Source of the DNA: Cycas panzhihuaensis
Lineage: Eukaryota; Cycadophyta
DNA: 64,000 nt
Assembly (NCBI GenBank): GCA_023213395.1
Contig: CM041465.1
Coordinates: 223,455,741-223,519,740 of the forward strand
Reading direction: 5' to 3'
Shown here: one piece after another, positions 1-10,518 of the stretch
Numbering within the stretch: the first letter of the stretch is position 1
Layout of the letters: each line of letters begins with the position of its first letter
Translations under genes and position numbers: made by a program
Notes under the pieces: model-generated
The model's input: only the letters and a program-made list of their open reading frames with translations
What the model was told of the DNA's origin: nothing
Databases searched by the model: none

Positions 1-350
1 TCTAAAGATGGACATCCAAAAAATAGGGATGCTCTACAGCGTGGAAGCAACAAGCTGGAGTTTTCCAGCTAGACTTAAGAGGGCACCTTTCCAGCCCGCC
101 AGCTTCCTTTGCATCCTGTCAATGAGGGGGTAATGTGAGTCAGAATTGAATCATTAATGGACAAGGTGATTATGGATAGGTCTTGCATGTCCCTCTCTTT
201 CCAACTTATCTTTGTTATTCCATTAATAGTTGGTTTAGCTTCCTTTTTAGTAACTAATTCCCAAGTATTTTTTGCAATTAGCAAACCCTCCATTTTAATT
301 TTCTAGGCTATGTAATTTGTGCTTGTCAATTTATCTAACTCACTTAGGGT
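1..350 (-). pseudogene. Ty1/copia gag N-terminal fragment (element H)
   Basis: Read on the minus strand this encodes the start of a copia-type Gag, the structural protein that packages element RNA. The readable stretch begins near 350 with a segment like LDKLTSTNYIA, continues through a stop where the family has Trp, then KIKMEGLLIAKNTWELV and SWKERDMQDLSIITLSIND. This pattern (NY-x-x-W-K-x-K-M, then a WELV/WDAV block, then a W-x-x-x-D-x-x-A block) is typical of DUF4219/UBN2-type copia Gags. The frame is lost near position 75 and the rest lies outside the window. It sits about 700 bp downstream, in minus-strand sense, of a matching primer binding site and LTR, so it is the 5' part of one element. 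Confidence 0.6.
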
Positions 351-1050
351 ATAGATTGAAGCTATTTTAAAGAGCTTAAAGCTAAGTATTAAAGTTAGAG
401 CTTAAAATAAGTTTGTTATATTCCTACCCTATATGGTCATATGGATGTATGGTCAAATATATAGGTGTATGAATTTGGATGAAACTCTTCAAAATCAAAG
501 GTATTTAGGTTGTACATAGGGTTTTGAACTTCGATTTTTTATTTGACTTTTAGATAAGCAAAAAAGACCAGTCACACATAGAGGGATGGCTAGGGTTTCA
601 AATCCTTTTTTACTTATTTCTCATAAAATTTTCAATCAAATTTAACAAACTTGTACTTGAAAGAAAGCTTATGACTAAAGGATCATTTTGAGTCCACTTA
701 CTTGCCTTAAAACTAAGAAACCTGGCATAAATTAGCTCTATAGTCCTCAAACCTACACTTCTATTTTTTTCTCTTTTCTTGACTAACAAAGCTAAATCTG
801 AATAACTTGCTTTGGAATAGCAGAATATACCCATAGAGGTGTAGTTATTGGTAAAATTTTGCTATATTATAAGCACTCAATTTTTTTTTCTAGGTTCGTA
901 TGATTTCATATAGTGTCGTATGGTCTTGTCTGGCAATTAGAATATTTTTCCTTCTTCAAGTTCTTACTCCTTGCTTCCTCTTCTCATGATTTGCTCCTTA
1001 TCTCCTCTTATTTCTCTACTTGATGTCTTGTTCCTTCTTAGTCTATTAGA
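351..1050 (-). other. untranslated leader of copia element H
   Basis: This AT-rich stretch lies between the primer binding site and the start of gag on the minus strand. A 74-codon open frame at 610-834 has no family resemblance I can see and is probably chance. No other feature was found. Confidence 0.35.
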
Positions 1051-1064
1051 CCTGCTTTGATACC
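1051..1064 (-). other. primer binding site of copia element H
   Basis: The minus strand reads GGTATCAAAGCAGG, close to the initiator tRNA-Met primer site (TGGTATCAGAGC) used by most plant copia elements. It lies at the inner edge of the minus-strand LTR and gives the orientation of the element. Confidence 0.6.
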
Positions 1065-1247
1065 TTCTTCATTGATTTTGTGAGAGAAATGTTCTCTCAT
1101 TTATACAAGTAGTATTACATAACTACTTTGTACAAAGATGATAAGTATCCATCATGAGTGACAAGTGTCAGACTAATACAAAGAGGGTACAATGATACAT
1201 AACCCTTTTAGTTTCATAAAGTATAATCTTTAGGATAAAACATTAAC
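1065..1247 (-). repeat. 5' LTR of copia element H
   Basis: On the minus strand the segment starts TGTTAATG after a short purine run and ends next to the primer binding site. At about 180 bp it would be a short copia LTR. The inner boundary is uncertain because no clear CA end is visible, and the partner LTR is outside the window. Confidence 0.45.
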
Positions 1248-1260
1248 ATCCTAATAGGCA

Positions 1261-2197
1261 TATTTCCCGGCTATTGGGAATGGGTATAGACAGATAAACT
1301 TAGGTAAGTGCATGCATGCTTCTCTCTCCCATCTTGGCTACTTCATAGATCGTAGATTAAAGCATTGGTTAGATTGCATGATTGATTGGCTTATCGTTAT
1401 GATTAATTATGCATTTCTGCTCAAGCATCTCGCATGTCCCTAGCCTATGACGACCCACGGGACCTACCTCTCCGTGAGGCAGGCATCCCCATGGCACTCT
1501 ACAATCCTCCGTGTCACCTCCATGTCACCTTAAGCCTCACTCAACTCACGTGATCCACTCACACCCTGGTCACCTATTGCAACTCTTGACATCTCACTAG
1601 GAGTTGTTGATATTTTGTACCCTTTCATAGTATTTCTGGGAATCTCACCTCTTGATGTCTTACCCAGTCTAGCCAACATATCTACTTGGATTATTCGTAG
1701 TCACCTAGATAGGAGGGCCAGCCCCTCCTAGACCTAGAACATCTTCATTTAGGGCTCCCGGGACCCTGCCCATTGCTTTTATGGCATTCTAGTCTCGTAC
1801 TACTGTAAACATAGCAGTATCGTGAAGTTTACCGTGCTACTACGAAGTTTACTGCAGTGCGACTATTTTACACTATTTTTTTATCTGCCATGGTAATTCT
1901 CACATTTTTTGCAAAACTGCCACATGGATTAGTCACTAAATCATCCCCATCCTAACCCTAATCGCTCGATTAGGTTTAGGGTAGGTATAAATCCTAAAAA
2001 TAACTTCATTTTATCTCTCTATTAACTCTCTTCAATAACTTCTTCCTCTCTTCCTCACAGAAGCTCTCTGTAGAATGCCAGTCATACCTGATTTTATGTC
2101 GCTCTAGCTTGAAACTCGCATGTTGAAGCACTGTTCCATGGCAGTAAGCTCCTCCACTAGTGCCTTTAAGCATAGGTCCATGTCTAGGTGTGCCCTC
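1261..2197 (+). repeat. element B 5' LTR, left part
   Basis: This matches the first 0.93 kb of the 3' LTR of B (32659 onward), including the start tatttcccggctattggg against tgtttctcggctaccagg, the shared block ending near gtccatgtctaggtgtg, and a TATA motif. It stops at ccctc, where element A is inserted, and resumes at 19025. The first dinucleotide is TA rather than TG, consistent with a transition. Confidence 0.9.
1986..1992 (+). promoter_or_regulatory. TATA box of element B 5' LTR
   Basis: TATAAAT lies about 725 bp into the LTR, after a conserved ttagggtaggta block, with the matching copy at 33381-33387. It probably marks the U3/R boundary, which would leave an unusually long R-U5 of about 2.2 kb. 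Confidence 0.55.
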
Positions 2198-4915
2198 TAT
2201 TTGCTGGCTTCCGGGAATGGATATGGAATTATCGACTCAGGTAAGTGCATGTATGATTCACACCTTATCATCGCTTTCTTTTGATGAGTGTTTGTTTGCA
2301 TGTCTGCATGTTTGTGGCCTTGTAGACGATTTTGTCTTCGTCTACACTTATTTCAGCCTATGACAACTACAGTAGGGGCACACTCCCAGCAAGTGTGGCA
2401 CCTTGGTGGCCACTCCACTTCCCGCATTCTACCCTCCTCGCTCTAGGATCCACTTGGCTTGCGCCACCTCTGCCCGTGTGATGACCCGTCATTATTTAGT
2501 TAACTTGCCACATCGTTAAATCCTATTTTTACTCCTTTTAGACCCATTTGTTGTCTTATTTACCCTCGGGTAGGTGTCCCAACCCCCTATTGGCCCTTTT
2601 TGTCATCTGCCCATAGCCTGGCGGCTAGTCGGGGCTTGGTTTTCTCAGGGTGAATCTGGCTCGATTTTCTTGATCTTCTTTGGAAAATCTGTGACTACAA
2701 TTTCTTGTTATGGTAATTTCTAATTTATTTTTTTTAAATCTGCCATGGCAATTTCACATTTATTGTGAAACTGCCACGTGTCTCGTGACTTAACTCGCTA
2801 CCAACCGTGCCCTAATCGCTCGCCTTAGGGTTTGGGTTGGGTATTTAAGTCATCATTTACTCATTTTTGAGAACTTTTTGCTCACTTTTTGGATTGCTCC
2901 TTAAGAAAACCACTCTGTGCTCTGCTATTCTCTACTGGCCTGCTGCTGCTACAGGACCTGTGCCTCTCCTCTAGTGCCTAGCTCTCTTTCGGTGTGGCTA
3001 GGACATCTTCCCAGCCCTTCACACACCTTGGAGAGGGCCCCTTTGGAGAGATCTCAGCAGATTCTTGCCCGGGCAGCCATCAAGCATTCCAAGTGCAAGT
3101 GTTCTTCCTTCAACTCCATTAGCAGGGTTCCAAACCTGCTACACCACAGTTTTTGGGATGATTTCTTAGCCTCTCTTTACTAATCCTTGACTGAGACAAG
3201 AGCCTCTCCTCCTCTTCTCAGGTATTCATTGATTTGAGTTATTTTCTTATTCAATTGATGCCCTTTTCGCTTGTCCTCTTGCTTGGATTTTTGGAGGTTA
3301 TTTTTCCTTTACTTTGGGCTATTTTACTCCTGTCATTAGTGCCTCCTTGCCTGCGTTTGTTGCTCAAGACAGTGACAAAGAGGGGTTGCATAGGGTTTGG
3401 GAGAGAGTTGGGTGGATTTCGTACCACCTTCCACGCTCCCCAAGCGGCGTTTAGCCCCCCAAACCTTCCCTCTTGCCCCGTGCTATCCTTGGCACTCAAA
3501 CAAGGGTTTGTTGGGCCTTCCTTAGCTGCTGAAATTAGCGCTATCACACGTTGCAACGCTAATTTGAGGGCTTATGCTTAGGTCTGCGCAACTCATGTAA
3601 GTCCCGACTGCTTATTCTTTGCCCAACTCTTTTCCCGGCAGCCCGATTTGCTCTTCATAGCACCCCGGCTTGCCGTAGGTCCTCTTTGGCTCCTTTCAAC
3701 TCTCTTGTTACTATTTCCAGCCATCTTTCTTAGCCTTACCCTCGCTGCCTTGTGGCTTTTGGGGGAGGTTGGGGTTGTTCTTTGTGGGAGGTGGGCCACT
3801 CCGAGGCTTATCGGTTACTTTCCATTTGCTTGGGTTGTCCTCCTTTACAAATTATCATCATTGTGTTGATGCTAACATATACGTGTTTAAGTTTATATTT
3901 GTTTTGTATAGACTTGTATTGTTAGGATTTTTCCATTGCATGTTAGTACCCTTTCTTCAGAAAGGGGGAGGTTGTCATTTACTTGCAGGTGTTCGGAAAG
4001 TGCAAAGGACCTTTCTCCCTTCCTTCCTTTGCCGGTAAGTGCTTCCATTCATGTTGTACTTTCATACTTTATTTATTGCTAGTATTTGGTCTTTTTCTTT
4101 CCTTGGTCTTGTACTTTAGTATTTTTCCAGGGAAGGTAAGGGAGCCCCTCGTTCCGATTTGTCGCAACGCTTCACGACCACCGCGCCTTGTGGAGTAGTT
4201 TTGGATGTCCCTTAGGAGCGCCACCATCACGACACGCTTCCATTCCGGGTACACGCTTTCGCTTCACACTACCACCTTTTTCCTTTTGAATTTCCTTTAC
4301 ATAAGTAGTAATTAACTCATTGGAAATTGAAAGGAAATCAACCTTACTTTTGGTTTATACTTTATTTACTTTATTGCTTGCATCTTCTTTAGCCGTAGGA
4401 AAAGGTCTTAGGAAACCTTCCCCCTCACCTTTTCCCTCCTTTTGCCGCGCAAGCTTCTTTCCCTCTTTGTCATTTGTGTATTTGGTTAGTTTGCTTAGGC
4501 ATACCTTGACCCATTCCTTTGGGTTATCTCTCTCGTGTTCTCTTGATTCCCCACTTAGCCGGATAACCAAGGTGACCCCGTCCATAGGCCGCTTACTTGC
4601 CTATCCTTCTTTGTTTCCTGTTGCTCTAGGAAAACCCTCGAAGGTTCCTCTCCTTCCCATTTCGGCCATCCAAGGGTGGGAGGATCCTTCCCTTAGGTCA
4701 ACCCAGGCTAACCCTATGCCTCCTCACCTCTTGTTCGAAGTGGGGGGATCACCCTTTGGTAGCTATATTCCATTGCAGGTCCTGAACTCGTGCTCCGGTG
4801 CACAGGGCACCCTGCGTGGTACTTGCGCTACTTATAGGTCCCTTTCTCGATCATATTACCAACCACTCTTACCATTCCTATTTAGTTAGGTAGCTATCCC
4901 GTAGACGCGCATCCA
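2198..4915 (+). repeat. element A 5' LTR
   Basis: At 2718 bp it aligns along its whole length with 16331-19024. Open frames inside it (for example 4320-4889) are low-complexity Leu/Ser/Pro-rich translations that do not resemble any family and appear in both copies because the DNA is duplicated. Motifs include a donor-like GTAAGT at 2241-2246 and TATTTAAG at 2842-2849. Confidence 0.92.
2842..2849 (+). promoter_or_regulatory. TATA-like box of element A 5' LTR
   Basis: TATTTAAG follows a gggtttgggttggg block about 645 bp into the LTR. The same motif is at 16951-16958 in the 3' LTR, and the position matches the TATA boxes of the B and C LTRs. Confidence 0.5.
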
Positions 4916-4916
4916 T

Positions 4917-4935
4917 TGGTGACCATACTAGGGAC
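4917..4935 (+). other. primer binding site of element A
   Basis: The sequence tggtgaccatactagggac starts one base after the LTR end. Element B has the better-preserved form tggcgaccatactggggac at the same place. A tggcgac... site of this kind would fit the tRNA-Arg priming described for some Tat/Ogre elements. The tRNA assignment is inference. Confidence 0.7.
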
Positions 4936-5089
4936 TGCCAGTAAGGGAGCTAGTTTCCGCTCTCTTCCGTTGGTTTTGCTACCTTTTTGTGATCCTTTTT
5001 CACCTATTTCGATCTCTTCGTTGGGCAGCCCCCAACGCGTGTGCCTTTACTGCCCTCTCTTTTTCCCTAACATTGTTGGTTGAGTTTGC

Positions 5090-7417
5090 ATACATCACTT
5101 TTCTCGTCGCTTGCGCGGTCTACCTCCATTGTTAGAAGACCCCGAGTATCACCCTCTTCCTTTGTCAGATTCTGATTTGACTATGGAGGGATAATCTTCT
5201 GATTGGGCCTACCACACCTCAACTTTAGAAACCCATGATTTCCCTTCCTTTATTCTGGGGTCCACCCAGGAGGGTGATGAATCCCTTTATTACCCGAATG
5301 ACCAACATCACTCACTCAATGTCCATCCCTCTACCCATGCGGTAAAAGGATCCGTTCCTCTTGAGACTTACCACTAAATCAGTGACTCTTATGAGGAGCA
5401 TCCCGAGGGACCTACCTCGTTTGAAGTCCCAACTACCTCTTACGAGTATGTAGGAACCCCTCCCATCGACGTAGTTGAAGCTCTCAACGAGTGTTGCCAC
5501 ACGATATACTTCCAACCGCGTCCTGGATGGTTTGAGGATGCTCTGCATATAGGAGCCTCTTCTTCTTCTGCTCCTCTCCCGCATGCCTCATCCTCATCTA
5601 CTCTTCCTTTGACAACAAATCCCTTTGTGCCTACGCATGTGTCCCGCTCCTTTCTTATTCCTATAGTGGGGACACATGTTGCGCCTTTCATTTCTCATTG
5701 AGGTCCTAGTGTTTCGGGATCTTCCCATGGGATGTCTTTCCCTCAATTGAAGGTTAACATACCCGTCCCTAGCCAAACTAATGTGCCATCCCCTAATGTG
5801 GGGCATACCTTCCCTAGTAGGCCTGTCAGTCTTACTAACCTTTCGACTACCAGCCATGTGGGACTCGCTCCCACACACTCTTAAAACCAACACATTAGTG
5901 CTTCCTTCTACGTTCCCCTGAGGTATACTTCTCAACCTTGGGGGTAGGGTAGAGGAAGCCATCTCCCAGCTTATGGGGTGGATCCGCTACACCCATATGG
6001 GGTCACTCCACCTACGGGTGGCCCATATGGGTAAAACCCAGTTCAGCATCCATATTTTCCATCATCCAGTGCAATTCCATTTGTTGTGCCTTCGCAAGGG
6101 AACCCGACACCCTTCCAAGGCACCTACCCCCAAGCCCCTTCCCAACAGGGGGTGTTTCCTCAAGGAGGGATGGGTGTGCCACCCCCATCTGCTCCTTGTT
6201 CGTTACCCGCTATGTCATTCGTTGACCCCATGGTCCAGGCAAGGGCATGCCCCTTCATGGACTTCAGGTCAACACCTCTATCCATTGAGGCGCTAAGAAC
6301 CAATCTGGCGCCTCATCCCCCTGAAGTTCCTAGATTCGACGGAACTTTGTCGCAAGACCCGGTGGAGCATGTGCGTAGTTTTTCTATGGCATGCATCGAT
6401 TACTGGGCTTACGACCACATTTTAATGAAATTGTTCCCGCGATCCTTGCAGGGTGACGCCCTTAAGTGGTTTTACCATCTCCCTACCCACTCCATCCATT
6501 CATTTCAGCAATTAGTGGATGAGTTCATCAACTATTTTGATGTAGCCTGTCCATTCGAGAGCAGAATGAAGTTGCTCCTTTCTCTCAAACAAGGTCATGA
6601 TGAAATGAATCGTGACTTTGTGTGGCGATTTCATGACTTGCTTCACTCCACTAAGGTGATATTGCCCGAGGAGTTGAAGTGAGACCTCTTCATCAATGCA
6701 TTTTGTCTCGAAGTGCATGTGGAAGTCCTTAAAATGGGGGCAACCACATGCGACTCTGCGATCGCTAAGTGTTTGGCGTTGGAGGCTATTGAGATCCAAG
6801 CTAGTCTTAAGAAACCTCTTAAGCCCTCACAGCGCCGTGAGGCACCACCCCCAACCAAAGATACCAAACCTTCACAACCTACCCGATCTTCCTCTCATCC
6901 GACTGAGAGGACTTTAGACCCTCTCGCATCAGCCATACGCTTGTTCGAGCGTATGATGAAGGAACTTAAGCTTCAGGCTCCTTCATCTCCTACATCCAAT
7001 AAACAAGTCTAACAAACAACCCAAGCTCCTCTCCCTAAGAATGGAAACGCCCAGTCCTCTCAAGCGAGAAGGTCAGATCCTCTTCTTGAGAAGAAGTGGT
7101 GCTCCATTCATGGGGAGTGCTTCCACGATGATTCGCGTTGTAGGGCCCAACATCCTAAGCATGCCCCTTGACGCCACTCTTCCCCTAAACGGGCCTCAAG
7201 GCCTAATTTAGACCAACCAATTCACAAGGATCCGTTCCCTAAACATGGGGAATGTGATCACAATACCTAAACCAAGAATAACCGGAACTGAGGAAGATCG
7301 CCTGATCCCCGTCCTTCCCGCGACAGAGGGAAGGGTGCCCAGAACTCGTCTTCTTCCTCTTGTTCCCCTAGCTGTCGTACCCTATCACCTTCACGACCCC
7401 AGAACAAAGGGAAGAAG
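5090..7417 (+). pseudogene. element A gag
   Basis: Gag, the capsid/nucleocapsid precursor. The frame can be followed from about 5090, where the ATG seen in B at 21272 is ATA, through a divergent N-terminal part to a clear Retrotrans_gag core at about 6290-6810. Motifs there include PPEVPRFDG, FSMACIDYWAYDHILMK, LQGDALKWFYHLP and FQQLVDEFINYF. A basic linker follows. Near 7095-7145 there is a zinc-knuckle-like segment WCSIHGECFHDDSRC. Stops break it at about 5191, 5701, 6680, 7010 and elsewhere. It is in the same frame as protease, so Gag and Pol were probably one polyprotein. Confidence 0.82.
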
Positions 7418-8263
7418 GTGATCCAGTTGCTTGAAGCTACTCCTTCCTACGCTCTTACACGGTCTCAGGCCACCAAGGAAGCGGTGGGAGCTTCTTCTTC
7501 TTTCGCTCCTTTTGACCCTCTTCGAGAGAACCTTCCTTTAGAAATACCTCTCTTTCCTAAGGCTATTCCTATATGCCCAGGTCATTATGATTTCCGAAGG
7601 GCACTTACCCAGCCTACGACGAAGGGTAAGCCCTTCTCCATCGTGGATGAGCTCCATACTGTTGCCGCAGGAATGTCCTTGATGGACGTTTTGAGGAGTT
7701 ATCCTGAGCAGCGGGCCCTCCTCCTGGAAGCTTTAGGATCAAGTGATGTGCCTGTCCACGCTTTGGGCATTACCCAAAGTTGTGGACCCGTTATCTCATT
7801 TGATCCTAAGGATCTTCCTCCCGCCGGTGAAAGGGAATGTCAATGGAACTTCCCATTCACCATCACTATCGATATACCTAATTGTACCCTTCGAAGGACT
7901 GTTGTTGACAATGGTTCTTCTGTCAATGCCATGCCCTTGCGTGTCATGCAAGAGCTTGGTATCTCCACCTTGGAACCTGTTCCATGGCGATGCCAAGGTT
8001 ATGACGATAGTGAGAAGACCCCTTTAGGATCTATCGCGATTCTGCTCACCTTTGAGGGCAAGACTATTCTTGCCGATGTTGTAGTCCTCGACATTGACAT
8101 TGACTACAACCTCCTTCTAGGTCGCCCATGGCTCGACCAAATGGGAGCCGTGTGCTCGACTCTTTGGGGACAACTTATATTCATCCATGATGGATGGATG
8201 AGAGTGATTCCCCGCGAATGCCCATTTACCAAAGAAACTCGTTCCACCAATTTGGCAAACTGA
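7418..8263 (+). pseudogene. element A aspartic protease region
   Basis: This open stretch of 281 codons contains a retropepsin-like aspartic protease, which would cut the Gag-Pol polyprotein. The active-site region reads RRTVVDNGSSVNAMPL near 7890-7935, giving D-N-G-S-S in place of the usual D-S/T-G. The second signature is DIDYNLLLGRPWLDQMGAV near 8095-8150, matching the I-L-G-R-P-W-L block of plant gypsy proteases. The DNG form is also present in B, where it reads VDNGSSINAMPL, so it is a family trait rather than damage. The stop at 8261-8263 ends the open frame, but the same frame resumes downstream. Confidence 0.8.
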
Positions 8264-8983
8264 GGTCCTTGTACGCACGCCTCGACTTGCTCTATTGGCA
8301 TACCTAACCCATCCGAAGAAGATACCGCATCTTCTTCCCCTAGTCTCACGTGGTTCGCCCCTATTGGCATTGGGAGTTATGGGTACCTCACTTTGTTTAG
8401 TGATGATGAGTCACACGACGAGGACGCGGATTGTCTTTACCCCGTCTCTTTCCTCCGTACCAATAGATCACACCCGTCTTGTTCTAGATCCCCGTCTAGA
8501 ACCTCTCTTATTTGTGAGGCTAGCCACTCCTGCGTGTCACATGTCATCACTTATGTTGACCCGCCCATCATTAGTTCTTCTCCTTCATTACCCCTCGTGA
8601 GTGATGGCTTCAAAGAGCTATCTTTCGCTCCTTCCGAGGAGCCTCCTTTTGACTTTCCTTCGGAGTCCCGCGAGGAAGTTGAGCAACTTGACGACCATCA
8701 CGGTCCTGTTGCTTCTAATCCCTTTAGTACTTCCTCTACTCGAAGTAAGGTCATCCATGGGGTGGATTACTTCGAGGATAATAACCACCTTGAGCACCTA
8801 GCAGGTTTTGCACCCAACTTGCCTTTTGGTCACCACAGGCTTGGTCACCAGAAGATCCTTGCGATCAGATCCACACTTGCTGATTTGATCCCGTCTCCTA
8901 TTCCACCTCCTCTTGTTGACCTTGCCCCTCTCCACTTCGAGGAGGGCAATAACATGTGCATGGGAGTAACCTAAGACATAGTC
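8264..8983 (+). pseudogene. element A protease-RT linker
   Basis: A Ser/Pro-rich acidic linker in the same frame as protease and reverse transcriptase, open from 8393 to 8974. It includes MFSDDESHDEDAD and ends in PLHFEEGNNMCMGVT before a stop. Elements B and F carry counterparts (for example PLHFEEGNAMCMG in B). No enzymatic motif is seen. The stop after GVT probably replaces a Gln, since B reads TQD at that point. Confidence 0.6.
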
Positions 8984-9961
8984 TTGGCCCCCGACAAGGT
9001 CATTAAGGTCAGGTTGGAATGTTCTCCTGATGAGATAAGGGAGTACTCCCTTCTGTTCCAGGAGTTTCGAGATGTGTTTGCATGGGATTATGCTAATATG
9101 AAGGGAATTGACCCCTCTATTGTTACTCATAACCTCACTACCATTCCTGGCGCCCGCCCTGTGTACTAGAAGCAGCGTCCCCTTCACCCAAAGCTCTCAG
9201 TCGCTGTCAAGATAGAGGTTGAGAAGCTTCTGGATGCTGGGCTTATTACTTCCATTGACTACCCTAAGTGGGTCTCCAATATTGTTCCTGTTGCTAAAAA
9301 GAATGGGGCAATCCGTATATGTGTCGATTTCCGTGACATCAATAATGCTTGTCCTGAGGACAACTTCCTATTACCCTTTATCAATCAAATTATTGATCAC
9401 ACTGTCAAATTTGAAGTCATGTCTCTAATGAACGGCTTCTCTAGCTATAACCAGATTCAGATTTCTCTTGAAGACCACCACAAGACGGCCTTCACTACAC
9501 CCTGGGGTAGCTTCACCTACAAGGCGATGCCCTTTGGTCTTAAGAATGTAGGCGCTACTTACCAAAGAGCCATGCATTTCATTTTCCATGACCTCATTGA
9601 TAACACATTGGAGGTTTTTATGGATGATATGATGGGTCTCTCCCGTGTCAGGACCCATCATCCATCTGACTTGCGTGCCATCTTCTCATGATACCACAAG
9701 TATCACGTCAGTCTAAATCCGCTCAAGTGTGTGTTTGCCATTACCTCGAGTAAACTTCTTGGGTTCCTTGTGTCCAAACAAGGAATTCAGATTGACCCTG
9801 ACAAGGTCAGGGCAATCCTTGACATGCTATTGCCTAGAACTCAACAACAGATTAAGTCGTTTCTAGGAAGGCTTGGTTTTCTCAGGCGCTTCTTAGCAGA
9901 CTTCGCTGTGAGCGCTAAACCCCTCACGAACCTATTGAAGAAGGGAGCTCCTTTTGCCTAG
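8984..9961 (+). pseudogene. element A reverse transcriptase
   Basis: RNA-dependent DNA polymerase of Ty3/gypsy type. The blocks appear in order: LDAGLITSIDYPKWVSNIV, AIRICVDFRDINNACPEDNF, MNGFSSYNQIQI, KTAFTTPWGSFTYKAMPFGL, EVFMDDMMG at 9611-9637, LGFLVSKQGIQIDPDKV and FLGRLGFLRRFLADF. The catalytic motif is F-M-D-D (9617-9628), with Phe in place of the usual Tyr. B has the same FMDD. Stops occur at about 9167 and 9689. The frame continues from protease, so expression was probably as one polyprotein. Confidence 0.88.
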
Positions 9962-10518
9962 TCTGACAAGACCCAAAAGGCCTTCGAAGGACTTAAGGAA
10001 GCCCTTGCTTCCACTCCTACGTTGGCGCCTCCTCGATTCGATAGGCCTTCGTGCTATACACCTCGGCGACTGATGAGTCCTTGGGCACTATGTTAGCCTA
10101 GGAGGATGACTCAGGAACCGAGAGAGCTATATATTTCATCAGCCGCACCCTCGTGGCTGCTGAGCTTAACTATTCCCTTGCTGAGAAGGAGTGCCTCTCC
10201 TTGGTCCATGCGACTAAGAAGTTTAGACACTACTTGCTTGGCAACACCACCAAAGTGATCGTTCAATCTGATCCCTTGCAATACTTGCTGACTCGTTCAG
10301 ATTTGACGAGTAGGGCTAGTCGTTGGGCCATCCTACTTCAAGAATTCAACCTCCATATCGTCAATTGGAAATCAATGAAGGGAATGGTAGTGGCCAAGCA
10401 ACTCACGAACGCCCCTATCCCTAACTCCTTTGGTGCCCCCGTTGATGACTCTCTCCCTCATGAGTCTATCTTGATGATTCAAGGGGTCTCTCTCCATCCA
10501 CTCATCGACAATGAATAG
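9962..10518 (+). pseudogene. element A degenerate RNase H domain
   Basis: The RNase H-like domain that follows reverse transcriptase. A frameshift lies near 10030-10060; downstream, frame 1 reads AELNYSLAEKECLSLVHATKKFRHYLLGN and VIVQSDPLQYLLTR. The first strand reads LYTSATDESLG. Aligned with the usual T-D-A-S block of active RNase H, the first catalytic Asp position holds Ser. The Glu (EKEC) and second Asp (QSDP) are present. In Tat elements this domain is often degenerate and an additional archaeal-type RNase H is thought to supply the activity. The separate frame at 15502 fits that. Confidence 0.72.

Noticed and set aside
610-834. A 74-codon minus-strand frame in the leader of copia element H
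   Set aside because: No resemblance to Gag or other proteins; position before gag and base composition suggest chance.
4320-4889. A 189-codon open frame in the 5' LTR of A, and a shorter relative at 18430 in the 3' LTR
   Set aside because: Low-complexity Leu/Ser/Pro-rich translation that is shortened in the second LTR copy and has no motif.
8798-9187. A 129-codon minus-strand frame over the linker and reverse transcriptase start
   Set aside because: Shadow of the pol frame; no motif.
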